In this document: one piece after another, positions 34,098 to 43,029 of the stretch | How positions within the stretch are numbered: the first letter of the stretch is position 1 | Layout of the letters: every line of letters begins with the position of its first letter | Assembly (NCBI GenBank): GCA_965237505.1 | Contig: CBDEFR010000004.1 | Coordinates: 310,001-374,000, forward strand | Origin: NVTR01 sp965237505 | GTDB taxonomy: Bacteria; Pseudomonadota; Alphaproteobacteria; Rhodobacterales; Rhodobacteraceae | DNA: 64,000 nucleotides | Direction: 5' to 3' | Translations under genes and position numbers: made by a program | Notes under the pieces: model-generated | What the model saw: the letters and a program-made list of their open reading frames with translations, nothing else | What the model was told of the DNA's origin: nothing | The model's database searches: none

Positions 34098-35450
34098 TTA
34101 CGGCGCTTCGACAGTCGTGGGGTCGTGGTCTCTGAAGAGCGTGAAGCTTTGAATGATCTCGCCTTCCACTTTTGCCTGAGCGGCTTACCGTTTTGTCCTC
34201 TTGGACTTCGGCTCCGACGCCGGCTTTGACGAGGCCACCAAAATCCGGGTTGATCTGTTGCTTCAGACGGTTGGCCCGCTGATATATGCAGCCGCCGACA
34301 AATCTGGTGTAGCCGCTCAGCCATTCTGGATCTTCCTTGCACACTCGGATTGCCCGGAGCACAAGGGACGGGTCGAATTGGCCGGTGCGGCATAGCTCGC
34401 GAGCCGCCTCGACCACCTGGGCGAGCAGCTGCTGCCGCAGCGCTGAGCGCTCCGTATCCCAAAATTCGAGAAAATTCTTGTCGATATAGGATCCGAATTC
34501 ATTGGTCTCATGATCGAGTTCCGCAACAGTTTCCTGGATTTTCAGGGCAATTGCCGCCTCCTCTTCCGGAGAAAGCGAATAGCCGTTGAAGTGCGGGAGT
34601 TTCGTCAGCAGTGTGAGTTGGATATCTGCGTCCTCAAGCTCGATGTTCGGGCACTGTCGGATCTCCCAGAAATCGTTGAAGGTGAATTCGCCGCCTTCGA
34701 TTGAGCAGGTGAAGTCCATGAATACGGTCCCGGGTCCGTGCGACCGATCAAGATCACCCAAGGGCCATTCGTACCACGGGTTTTTTCGCCGAAATCCTGC
34801 CATTCTTCGTCTGTGTAATAGAGTCCGGCGTTCTGGCCGACGAATTCTTCGGCTTCTGGGGTCGCGCCTTCATCGAGATATGCGATCAGGCGGAGATTCG
34901 AGAATCGGTCGAGCGGGCCTGGATTCAAGATCTTCTCGGTGAGAGTCGAAGTGAAGCCGCGTCCGCCTGAGCGCCGACGCCGTTTCCACAATTGCCGCGC
35001 CTGGTCCAGATGTCGATCCTCGATCTCGCGTGAGTCGCACCACTGTTTTTCGAACCAGGCCTTTAGTTCGCGGGCCAAACGCGGATCCTGCGACAGAACT
35101 GCTGCTTCTACGTTGGCGCCTTGTTCGCCCTCGCCGGGAAGTCCGTTGCGCGAGGCGTTGGCGGAACCCACGATGACATCGTCTTCGCCGATCCAGACCT
35201 TGGCGTGAAGGCGATCCAGTGTCTTGACGGTAACACCGAGCGCCGTCAGTGCCTCGATCTCGGCTGGGTTGCAGACGCCGCTCAGCAGGTCGCATATGAC
35301 CCGAACGCTTGCAGGGCGGTCGTGCTGGGTGAGGCCGGTTCGCTCGGCTGTGCCGCTGCCCCAATATGCGACGGCGGCCATGACCTCGCGGGTGCGGGAC
35401 GCGATCGTCCTCACCTGTGTCTGAATATCGGCGCCCGCCAGAAAACGCAT
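34098..35450 (-). pseudogene. PLD-superfamily (HKD) protein with two apparent frameshifts
   Basis: Starts MRFLAGADIQTQVRTIA after GGAGAG. The single HKD motif is H82-x-K84 ... D90 with GSANAS at 95-100 (LHAKVWIGEDDVIVGSANAS). At A6 near 34789 the frame must gain one A to read EKNPWYEWPLGDLDRSHGPG instead of stopping the domain. Near 34180 a second shift leads to AQAKVEGEIIQSFTLFRDHD and a natural stop at 34098. With both restored the protein has about 450 residues. Single-HKD proteins dimerise to form a phosphodiesterase or nuclease. It is either two real lesions or two base-call losses; the downstream HEPN partner is intact. Confidence 0.7.
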
Positions 35451-35629
35451 GGGTCTCTCCAGGATGTCTCTTTGTGGGTAGCAAATCGCGGTCGGAAGTC
35501 GACCTGCCCGCGAGGCGGGTGGTATCAGTTTCGTTGGAGGGTGAGCAAGGGTAGCGGATGTGGGAGCCTCCAACTGCGGCTGTTGGGATGGTGTTGAGAG
35601 GTCTTTTCTTCATTGGAGAGGATTGAGTG

Positions 35630-35908
35630 ATGTCCGATGACGCACAAAAACCGGAAGGCGACGCGGCGTTAGCGCCGGCCGGGGCCCGGGTCCGGCCATC
35701 GATGCCGGGATTTTGTGTCGGACCGGACCGGAAACCGGTGTCGGTTTGGCCCGTCATCTCGATTGACGGACCGGCGCGAGGCTTCGATCTGAGCCACCGG
35801 TGTCCGATTCGGGCACCGGAGTCGACGGACAACGGGATGTTTCGGCACCGCTCGGCTCAAGGATATTGCCCGGCAAGCGTGGCTCGCCGATGTGCTCGCC
35901 CGCATTGA
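35630..35908 (+). CDS. Short open frame, doubtful gene
   Basis: An ATG at 35630 after GGAGAGGATTG opens 92 codons (MSDDAQKPEGDAALAPAGAR at the start). The second half overlaps, in another frame, an IS66 transposase fragment, so only the first 70 or so codons could be genuine. It may be the residual start of a cargo gene truncated by IS66. No family recognised. Confidence 0.3.
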   Translation: MSDDAQKPEGDAALAPAGARVRPSMPGFCVGPDRKPVSVWPVISIDGPARGFDLSHRCPIRAPESTDNGMFRHRSAQGYCPASVARRCARPH

Positions 35909-35987
35909 CGAAACGCCCCAGACCCGCCTGCGCGAACTCCGGCCCTGGGATCGGAAAGAAGAGCGCCGGATCAGCCTCGCCGCATGA
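35853..35987 (+). pseudogene. tnpC: IS66 TnpC C-terminal fragment
   Basis: Reads RLKDIARQAWLADVLARIDE then a RLRELRPWDRK segment and a TGA, the conserved end of IS66 transposases. Only 44 codons remain. It is not the same IS66 as the scrap at 32318. Confidence 0.7.
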
Positions 35988-36087
35988 ACCGCGGCCCTCG
36001 TTGGATCTTGCCTATAACCAAGCATCCCGGAGACTGAATGTGCCGTCCACTTGTATTGCTGTTCGCCTTGAAGAAAAAACCGTCGAT

Positions 36088-36602
36088 ATGAATGACCCTC
36101 ACGTTGTCGCGCTTCGCTTTCGTGTCCACCACCACGACCGGGTGGACTACGGCAGGGCTGGACCGCTTGTCTTCGAGGCGCTGGAGTTCATTGTGGAAGT
36201 CAAGGACCAGAGTGCGCGGTTTGAATTTAAGCAGCACTACGCGAGCGAGGAAGATGCCCGGCGTGTCGTCGAGCCGTTCATTCAGAACTGGGAGTTTGAT
36301 TCCAGCCTGCGCCGTGATCCTGATTGCTTCCGGCTTGAGTTCGAAGGGGCCGAGATCATCGACCGGCGACCAAGCCCGGGCGTTGTTCACGGAATGGCTA
36401 TGCCCGCAAAATTTACATTTTCGATATCACCAGCGAAGGGGACCGCATACGCGCGAACCTATCCGCTACCGCCATCGGGAATCGACAGCGCACACAGGAG
36501 CGTGCAGGTCTTTTTTCACAGGTACGCGCGCTACAAGGCTGGCAAGAAACTCCTTACGAGCTTCGCGTACTACTGCTATACGGAAATTGCGCAGGTTAAA
36601 AA
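36088..36602 (+). pseudogene. Hypothetical protein, 3'-truncated at the inverted repeat
   Basis: The ATG at 36088 opens MNDPHVVALRFRVHHHDRVD, then beta-rich segments (LEFIVEVKDQSARFEFKQHY, DCFRLEFEGAEIID) and a helical end (LLTSFAYYCYTEIAQ). At 36603 the frame runs into antisense relaxase sequence, so the natural C-terminus is missing. I do not recognise the family; composition suggests a soluble cytoplasmic protein. Confidence 0.5.
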
Positions 36603-36792
36603 GGGCCAGACGGTCGCCATCTTCGTCAGCCGACGCGCCGCCCTCGATCGCGTCGAGCGCGGCGAACCGGACGAACTCCGCGAAGGCCTCGATGCGTTCC
36701 CATTCCGGATCGTGGAAACGGACCGAGCGCGGCGTGCGCTTTTCCGCCTTGCCGGCTTCCGCCGGCGCCATGACCGCTTGATTGCTGTCCAT
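36603..36792 (-). pseudogene. 5' fragment of the RHH-like relaxase-neighbour gene
   Basis: Starts MDSNQAVMAPAEAGKAEKRT like the complete gene at 31974 and is identical until DGDRLA. It is then cut at the end of the duplicated block, where the sequence becomes the 3'-truncated hypothetical gene. Confidence 0.75.
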
Positions 36793-37124
36793 GTCATTCC
36801 TCCTGTGATGCAGTTTCGGGAGATTGCGGCGTCTTCGATGCGCCCGCGTCCGGTGTTCCGGGCGCTACAGTCCGAGATCCCTGTCCGCGCCCCGGCCGCG
36901 ATCGGGTGACGGCATTTCCCTGTCCTTCGCCGGCGCCGAGGGGACCTCCCGTCCTTGCCCGTGCCCGGACCGGCCTCACGACGATCCGGCTGTTTTTCGG
37001 CCGCCCGCGCGGCCTCACCGGACTTCTCCGACGCCTCGCGGGGCATCTCCCCGATGCCTTCGAGCGCCGCGATGCGCTCGGCCGCGTCGTCGGTCACGAG
37101 CTCGGCCCGGTCGCGCGCCGGCTG
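36603..37124. repeat. 522 bp inverted duplication, copy 2
   Basis: Reverse complement of 31641-32163. One base shorter: GGACGGGAGG replaces GGACCGGGAGG (minus-strand sense, around 36950), which puts the relaxase tail out of frame. Confidence 0.85.
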
Positions 37125-37658
37125 ATCTCGACGTAAAAGGATTTCTGCGTGGTCAAGCGAGGATGCCGCCTCCATGGCGGCGATCACGTTGTCGACCGTG
37201 CGGCCCTGGAAGGCGTGCACGGTCGAGGCCCAGGCATGGTCGAGATGGCGGAGTTGCGGGTCGTCCCGGCCCAGTTCGAGCTTCTTGCCGTCCTCCAGTT
37301 GGAACGTCACCCGGCCGTTCGCGACCGCGAGCACCTCGGCGGTCCTGCTGTTCACCAACCCCAGCCCGGCATCGTTGCGGGTCCAGCGGATGCGGTCGCC
37401 GGCGCGAAGTTCTATGTCCTCCCTGCGGTAGACCTCGCTGCCGCCCCGGTGTCCGCCGATCTCGCCGGGTTTCCAGGCGACGGTCCCGCCGTCCCCCCCG
37501 TCCAGCACGACCTCGCGGGCCTTGTGGTTCACGCCCGTCACACGGCGCTCGTCGCCCTTCTCGACGCCGATCCGCTTGTAGGGGCGGTGGAACGCCACCA
37601 CGTCGCCGACCGCGTAGTTGCCGGCGAGCGCCTTTTCGGCGTTGGTGTAGCCGCTGGA
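36865..37658 (-). pseudogene. Conjugative relaxase/helicase (TraI/TraA-like), C-terminal fragment
   Basis: Reads SGYTNAEKALAGNYAVGDVV, RRVTGVNHKAREVVLDG, DRIRWTRNDAGLGLVNSR, then the SF1 helicase motif WASTVHAFQGRTVDNVIAAM and the Glu/Lys-rich tail. Between 37115 and 37170 about 16 codons read out of frame (ASSLDHAEILLRRDQP), while the alternate frame gives the family motif LTTQKSFYVEISR, so two compensating indels are present. The tail is shifted again by a lost C near 36950. The relaxase domain itself is absent. This shows the island was once conjugative or mobilisable. Confidence 0.75.
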
Positions 37659-37671
37659 TGTGAATAGGCAT

Positions 37672-37725
37672 GCAAAATTGACCCACTTGGGTGGGTAATT
37701 GGCGTTCAAAATTGACCCGCTTGTT
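37672..37725. repeat. Two direct CAAAATTGACCC repeats (probable IS end)
   Basis: CAAAATTGACCCACTTG and, about 34 bases on, CAAAATTGACCCGCTTG lie at the point where the relaxase fragment ends. Spaced terminal repeats like these are typical of IS21-type ends. No transposase from this element remains here. Confidence 0.4.
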
Positions 37726-37904
37726 TTGTTAACATCGCGTTTTAAGCGCGGAGAATGAGCGGGTGATATTAATTGAAAGTGCAGTGAAAATTCGTTGTTT
37801 GGTTTTGCGGGATGGACGAAGCATCCGGTCTGTGAGCCGGAGCACGGGGTTATCCCGGAATACTGGGGTCCGTCTGCATAAAGGTACGTGAGGCGACATA
37901 GGTT

Positions 37905-38183
37905 TTAGCCTGTCTGAAGGTTTGTTTCGTGCTCATTTCTGAGTTGTTTGATGCGATCTGTTGGGAAATATCTGTAGAAAGCGGTTCGACCGATTTTCAG
38001 TTGGTCGATGACATCACCGATGAATGGATAATTTTCTGTGTCTTTGAGCATCGCTTCAGCATGCTTGATGGTTTGTCCATTCATTGCCCTTGGGTGGCAG
38101 CGGCTAGACCAGCGCGGGTGTTTTCCTTCGCACCCCGCATCAAGAATATCGGCAAGCAAAGGCTTTATGTATTCCGTGGGCAT
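37905..38183 (-). pseudogene. Resolvase-like C-terminal fragment
   Basis: The minus-strand frame ends with a helix-turn-helix of serine-resolvase type (HAEAMLKDTENYPFIGDVID, QLKIGRTAFYRYFP). The catalytic serine domain is not present; upstream residues may be junction sequence. Location just inside the Tn3 terminus supports a tnpR remnant. Confidence 0.5.
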
Positions 38184-38498
38184 AATCGAAGAGATAGAGG
38201 CAGTTGGAAAGTCACCCCGGACAATTACATCAACGATGCCCTGGTCCGAGGAAACTGGGATGATCTACTCCGGCTCGTCACTACCATCAAGCTCAAGGAA
38301 AACACTGCGTCCGATATTTTCCGGCGGCTGAATTCATACTCCCGCCAGCATGCGCTTTATCAAACACTCAAGGCCTTCGGGCAGATCATCAAGTCGATCT
38401 TCATTCTGCGTTATACCAACGGCCCCCAGATTTGACTCAAGGGGATTCCCACGAGCGGCGTGATCTGATTCAGTGGCATCAAGGCAAGGGAGGCTTTG

Positions 38499-39005
38499 AT
38501 GGCAGTAAGGATTACGCGCAAAGACAAGTCTGCAGGCGAGCTTCGCCAGGAAGCGGCGCGGTGCCGGGATGGGAAAGCGGCGCGACGGATGTTGGCGATT
38601 GCCCTGGTTCTGGATGGGGTTGACCGCAAGACGGCGGCAGAAAACTGCGGCATGGATCGGCAGACGTTGCGGGATTGGGCCCACCGTTACAATGCGGAGG
38701 GCGTGTCGGGCCTGTTCAACCGTCGCCCGCCGGATCCACCCTGTCTGCTGAGCGCGGCACAGAAGGAGGAGTTGGCGGAAATGGTTCGGGCGGGTCCCGA
38801 CCCCGAAACCGATGGGGTTGTGCGCTGGCGGCGCATTGATCTGAAACGCAAGATCGAAGAGCGCTTCGGCGTCACCATGCATGAGCGAACTGTTGGCAAA
38901 CAATTGGCAAGCCTGGGCTTTCGGCGTCTGTCGGTGCGCCCGCAGCATCCGAAATCCGACCCGGATGCACAGGAGGCTTTTAAAAAAACTTCGCCGCAGA
39001 GGTAG
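38499..39005 (+). CDS. IS630 orfA, copy C
   Basis: 168 residues, differing from copy B at one visible position (RAGPDPE for RADPDPE). Same slippery CTTTTAAAAAAACTTC before the stop for -1 fusion to orfB. Confidence 0.85.
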   Translation: MAVRITRKDKSAGELRQEAARCRDGKAARRMLAIALVLDGVDRKTAAENCGMDRQTLRDWAHRYNAEGVSGLFNRRPPDPPCLLSAAQKEELAEMVRAGPDPETDGVVRWRRIDLKRKIEERFGVTMHERTVGKQLASLGFRRLSVRPQHPKSDPDAQEAFKKTSPQR

Positions 39006-39013
39006 AAGCAGCC

Positions 39014-39562
39014 TTGCCGGAAACAGCCCGCAGCAAGCCCCTGGAGATATGGTTTCAGGATGAAGCGCGGGTTGGCCAGCAGGGCACGCTCACCCGTATC
39101 TGGGCCGAGCGTGGAACACGCCCCCGTGCCCCGCGCGACACCCGCTATATCTGGAGCTACATTTTCGGCGCCGTCTGCCCGGAACGGGCTGAAGCGGCCG
39201 CTCTGATCATGCCACATGCCGACACACAGGCCATGAGCGCGCATCTCGCCGAGATCGCTAAAACCGTCGCATCGGGCGCACATGCCCTTCTCATTCTGGA
39301 TGGCGCTGGCTGGCACGGTTCGGCAGAGCTGGAGGTACCCGACAACATCACCCTGCTCAAACTCCCGCCCTATTCCCCTGAACTCAACCCGATGGAAAAT
39401 GTGTGGGCTTATCTGCGTGCCAACAAGCTAGCCATATCCGACTTCGACAATTATGAGCAGATCGTCGACAGGTGTTGCGAAGCATGGAACTTCTTTGCAA
39501 ACGACAAAACCGCAATCACGTCAATCACTACCAGACAATGGGCCAAAACGGTCAACAACTAG
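39014..39562 (+). CDS. IS630 orfB DDE transposase part, copy C
   Basis: Contains the complete DDE set: LEIWFQDEARVGQ, LLILDGAGWHGS and LPPYSPELNPMENVW. This is the copy most likely to encode an active transposase. Expressed by -1 frameshifting from orfA. Confidence 0.85.
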   Translation: MPETARSKPLEIWFQDEARVGQQGTLTRIWAERGTRPRAPRDTRYIWSYIFGAVCPERAEAAALIMPHADTQAMSAHLAEIAKTVASGAHALLILDGAGWHGSAELEVPDNITLLKLPPYSPELNPMENVWAYLRANKLAISDFDNYEQIVDRCCEAWNFFANDKTAITSITTRQWAKTVNN

Positions 39563-40189
39563 GGCCGTTGGTATTACATCGATGATCTGGAACTACGGCA
39601 AGCCATCGAAAAACAACTCAACAGGATCGAGTTGGCCAACCGCTTCACACGCGCCGTGGCTGTCGGCAACCCCCGTGAGTTCACGCAAGCCGAAAAGGAA
39701 GAGCAGGAAATAGCGGAAGCCTGTAATCGATTGATCAAGAATAGCATCATCTGCTGGAATTACCTCTACCTCGCACGCCAGCTCGAAAAGGCCCCTGATT
39801 GTGAAACACGAAAAAACATACTGCGCCTCATCGCCACGCGCGCTCCCATGTCATGGGCCCACATCAACATGCTCGGCGAATACGATTTTTCAGAGGAAAA
39901 ATTGCGCGACGCACTTGGAATCCTCCCCCTGAAATCAGTCGCATGAAACTCCGCCAAATTCGGGAGGCACAAAAACGCAAAAACAAAAATAATATCAGCC
40001 AAATGCGCGAGCGGTTATGTCGCCTCACGTACCTTTATGCAGATGGACCCATCCATCAAAATCGACAAAATCCACCCGAATTATCGCTACTCTTGAGATG
40101 GGTAAATGAGGGCATACACCCAGATATCGTGCATCAAACAGGTAATATATGCAAAACCGTGTTCTTGCGCGGCGCCCCCAATTGCATTA

Positions 40190-41251
40190 TTAAACACGCC
40201 TGCCGTTTTGCTCAAAAACCATGACAGAATGTTCGGACCAGACAGCACCCAGATGCTGGCCGCCCTCGGGCAGCGGAAGTTGGCCACTTTGACGGATGGT
40301 GATGGCATCGCCCTGCGGCAGTTTCCCGTGGATCAATGTTTCGGCGCCAAGTGCTTCGGTGTAGCTGACGGTCAGCGTCAGAAAAGCGCGGTTCGGATCG
40401 CAAACTTGTAAATGTTCTGGGCGGATGCCGATCATCGTTGCGGGTTGGTCAAGTGCTGCGCGTTCGGCATCGCTGAAGGCTGACGTCAGCGCCGTGTTTT
40501 CGCCGCCGGTCACCACGCCGGCCCCAAAAAAATTGGTGGCAGGTGATCCGATAAAGCTGGCAACAAACGCGGTTGCGGGGTTTTCATAGACATCAAGCGG
40601 TGCGCCAATCTGGTCGGCGATGCCGTCGTTCATCACGATCATCCGGTCGGCCAACGTCATCGCTTCCACCTGATCATGGGTCACATACAGCGTGGTGACG
40701 CCAAGCGATCTTTGCAACTCTTTGATTTCCAGCCGCATTTGAACGCGCAGTTTGGCGTCCAGATTTGAAAGCGGCTCATCAAACAGAAAAACATCGGGCT
40801 TACGCACGATGGCGCGGCCCATGGCAACGCGCTGGCGCTGACCGCCGGAGAGTTCGCGCGGGCGGCGTTGCAGATACTCTTCAAGCTGCAACAACTCAGC
40901 AGCGGCCTGAACGCGCTCGGCGATTTCAGGCTTGGGTGTTTTGGCGATTTTCAGACCATAGGCCATATTATCAAACACGCTCATGTGGGGATAAAGCGCG
41001 TAGTTCTGGAACACCATGGCGATATTGCGGTCCATCGGTTCCAATTCGTTCACCCGGGCGCCATTGATCTGAACTTCGCCGCTGGTGATTATTTCCAGCC
41101 CCGCCACCATTCGCAGCAAAGTTGATTTTCCGCAGCCGGACGGGCCGACGATGACGACGAATTCGCCCTCGGCAATGTCAATATCGATGCCGTGGATCAC
41201 CTCGGTCTTGCCAAAGTTCTTTTTCAGGCCGTCCAGTTTTATCGTTGCCAT
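40190..41251 (-). CDS. ugpC: sn-Glycerol-3-phosphate ABC transporter ATPase
   Basis: 353 residues with Walker A GPSGCGKST, Q-loop FQNYALYPHM, signature LSGGQRQRVAMGRA, Walker B VFLFDEPLSNLD, H-loop YVTHDQVEA and a complete TOBE regulatory domain. It energises import with UgpA/E and binding protein UgpB. Last gene of the leftward ugpBAEC operon, three bases after ugpE. It ends about 140 bases from the Tn3 derivative. Confidence 0.9.
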   Translation of the reverse strand: MATIKLDGLKKNFGKTEVIHGIDIDIAEGEFVVIVGPSGCGKSTLLRMVAGLEIITSGEVQINGARVNELEPMDRNIAMVFQNYALYPHMSVFDNMAYGLKIAKTPKPEIAERVQAAAELLQLEEYLQRRPRELSGGQRQRVAMGRAIVRKPDVFLFDEPLSNLDAKLRVQMRLEIKELQRSLGVTTLYVTHDQVEAMTLADRMIVMNDGIADQIGAPLDVYENPATAFVASFIGSPATNFFGAGVVTGGENTALTSAFSDAERAALDQPATMIGIRPEHLQVCDPNRAFLTLTVSYTEALGAETLIHGKLPQGDAITIRQSGQLPLPEGGQHLGAVWSEHSVMVFEQNGRRV

Positions 41252-41254
41252 ACT

Positions 41255-42100
41255 TTACTTCTCGCTATCCACGAGGCCGCGGATAAATAATTTCTGCATT
41301 GAAATCACGATGATGATCGGTGGAACCATTGCCAGGATCGAAGTCGCCATAATCACCGGCCAATCCGCCACATCGTCACCTGACGGGAACATTTGTTTGA
41401 TGCCCATGACGATGGTGTTCATCGACGGATCGGTGGTGATCAGCAGCGGCCACAGGTATTGGTTCCAGCCGTAGATGAACAGGATGACAAACAGCGCGGC
41501 GATATTGGTGCGGCTCATCGGCAGCAAAATGTCCCAGAAAAATCGCATCGGGCGGGCACCGTCTACCCGGGCGGCCTCGGTCAGTTCATCTGGTACGGTC
41601 ATGAAAAACTGCCGGAACAGGAAGGTTGCCGTGGCCGAGGCGATGAGCGGAAAGATCAGGCCCTGATAGCTGTTGAGCATGCCAAAGCGGGCGATGACCT
41701 CGAATGTTGGCACGATGCGAACCTCTACCGGCAGCATCAGGGTCAGAAATATCATCCAGAAGAAAAACCGACGACCCGGAAAGCGGAAATAAACGATGGC
41801 GAAAGCCGACAGCAAGGAGATAACGATCTTACCGAAAGCGATGCCCAGTGCCATGATGGAAGAGTTCAGCAGCATTCTGGCCACCGGGGCGTTGACACCC
41901 GAGACCAGCGCCGATTTGTAGTTGGCGAAGAACTGATCGCCGGGCCAAAGCGGCATCGGCGGGCGCACTATTTCCGGCTGGGTCACGGTCGAGGCGACAA
42001 AGGCCAGCCAGATCGGGAAAAAGATGATCAACACGCCGAGGATCAGCCCTGCGTGGGTCATGTAGTGGCCAAGTCCGCGTTTCTGAACCATGCCCGACAT
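41255..42100 (-). CDS. ugpE: sn-Glycerol-3-phosphate ABC transporter permease
   Basis: 281 residues with six hydrophobic segments, beginning GLILGVLIIFFPIWLAFVAS. The cytoplasmic EAA loop reads ELTEAARVDGARPMRFFWDI. The ATG overlaps the ugpA stop by one base. It forms the inner-membrane channel with UgpA. Confidence 0.9.
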   Translation of the reverse strand: MSGMVQKRGLGHYMTHAGLILGVLIIFFPIWLAFVASTVTQPEIVRPPMPLWPGDQFFANYKSALVSGVNAPVARMLLNSSIMALGIAFGKIVISLLSAFAIVYFRFPGRRFFFWMIFLTLMLPVEVRIVPTFEVIARFGMLNSYQGLIFPLIASATATFLFRQFFMTVPDELTEAARVDGARPMRFFWDILLPMSRTNIAALFVILFIYGWNQYLWPLLITTDPSMNTIVMGIKQMFPSGDDVADWPVIMATSILAMVPPIIIVISMQKLFIRGLVDSEK

Positions 42101-42981
42101 CAGTAATGCACCCGTCGTTCGATGAATTTGAACTGAACAACCGTCAGCGCACCGACGATGACCAGCAAGATCACGGATTGCGCCGCAGATGATCCAAGAT
42201 CCTGCCCCACGAACCCATCCGAGAACACTTTGTAGACCAGAATAGTGGTGGCCTGCTGCGGCCCGCCGCTGGTGATGGTGTGGATCACGCCGAAGGTTTC
42301 AAAAAACGCATAGACAATGTTGACCACCAGCAAAAAGAACGTCACCGGCGACAGCAGCGGAAACACGATGGTTCTGAACCGGGTCCAGAATTGCGCGCCA
42401 TCGATGGCGGCGGCCTCGATCACGGATCGAGGTATTGCCTGCAATCCTGCGAGGAAGAAAAGAAAGTTGTAACTGATCCGCCCCCAGGACGAGGCGACGA
42501 CCACAAGACCCATCGCCTCGCCGTCGTTCAGCACATGGTTCCAGTCGTAGCCCAAAATGCCCAGATACCACGACACCACGCCGACCCGGGTATTGAACAT
42601 GAACAGCCACAAAACCCCTGCGACGGCGGGGGCAACAGCATAGGGCCAGATCAGCAGGGTGCGGTAGGCGCCAGAGCCTTTGATCAAACGGTCAGCCAGA
42701 ACCGCCAGAAAAAGAGCGACACCCATGGAAGCAACTGTGACCAGCCCCGAAAACACAGCCGTGGTCGCAAAAGAGGCGCGATAGAACGGATCAGCAAGAA
42801 GAAATTCAAAATTGCCAATGCCAACAAATTGCGATTTCAGCCCGAACGGGTCAGAAATGAACATGGATTGCCAGATCGCCTGGCCGGCCGGGTAGAAAAA
42901 GAAAGCAATCGTAATGATCACCTGCGGCAAAAGCAGAGCCAATGGCAAAAGCCAGCCTTTGAAAATTACCCGCTTTTCCAT
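42100..42981 (-). CDS. ugpA: sn-Glycerol-3-phosphate ABC transporter permease
   Basis: 293 residues, six membrane segments (for example LPLALLLPQVIITIAFFFYP at the N-terminus) and the EAA loop IPRSVIEAAAIDGAQFWTRF. It lies between ugpB and ugpE. The gap to ugpB contains a strong hairpin. Confidence 0.9.
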   Translation of the reverse strand: MEKRVIFKGWLLPLALLLPQVIITIAFFFYPAGQAIWQSMFISDPFGLKSQFVGIGNFEFLLADPFYRASFATTAVFSGLVTVASMGVALFLAVLADRLIKGSGAYRTLLIWPYAVAPAVAGVLWLFMFNTRVGVVSWYLGILGYDWNHVLNDGEAMGLVVVASSWGRISYNFLFFLAGLQAIPRSVIEAAAIDGAQFWTRFRTIVFPLLSPVTFFLLVVNIVYAFFETFGVIHTITSGGPQQATTILVYKVFSDGFVGQDLGSSAAQSVILLVIVGALTVVQFKFIERRVHY

Positions 42982-42995
42982 CCGTCAGAGGCGAC

Positions 42996-43018
42996 GCAGC
43001 CCCACTTGGCGGGGCTGC
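42996..43018 (-). promoter_or_regulatory. Intra-operon hairpin after ugpB
   Basis: GCAGCCCC and GGGGCTGC, 8 bp arms with a 7-base loop, in the 48-base gap between ugpB and ugpA. No U-tract follows. It probably stabilises ugpB mRNA or lowers read-through so that the binding protein is made in excess. Role inferred. Confidence 0.6.
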
Positions 43019-43029
43019 GCCAGCAATTC

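Larger units (their letters stand above)
38414..39574 (+). mobile_element. IS630-family element C
   Basis: 1161 bp, the same length as copy B and differing at only scattered bases. TA is duplicated at 38412-38413 and 39575-39576. Inserted in Tn3 tnpA. Confidence 0.9.
38196..39946 (+). pseudogene. tnpA: Tn3-family transposase TnpA, C-terminal fragment split by IS630 C
   Basis: Before the IS: KVTPDNYINDALVRGNWDDL, SDIFRRLNSYSRQHALYQTL and KAFGQIIKSIFILR. After the IS: YIDDLELRQAIEKQLN, RAVAVGNPREFTQAEKEEQE, NSIICWNYLYLARQLEK and SWAHINMLGEYDFSEEKL to the stop. Deleting the IS630 plus one TA restores CGT TAC ATC (R-Y-I) exactly. The N-terminal two thirds are missing. Confidence 0.88.
37866..40050. 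mobile_element. Tn3-family derivative with both terminal repeats, internally deleted
   Basis: The terminal repeats are GGGTCCGTCTGCATAAAG... at 37866 and its inverse ending at 40050, about 35 bp with one mismatch (CCG versus CCA). Between them lie a resolvase-like C-terminal fragment and only the C-terminal third of tnpA, interrupted by IS630 C. Removing the IS leaves about 1.0 kb. No 5 bp direct repeat is visible outside. Such TIME-like derivatives can be moved in trans by a full-length Tn3 relative. Confidence 0.75.

Noticed and set aside
35800..36909. A 369-residue protein spanning this whole interval
   Set aside because: The frame joins an IS66 scrap, a truncated hypothetical gene and antisense relaxase sequence; it is a fusion of debris.
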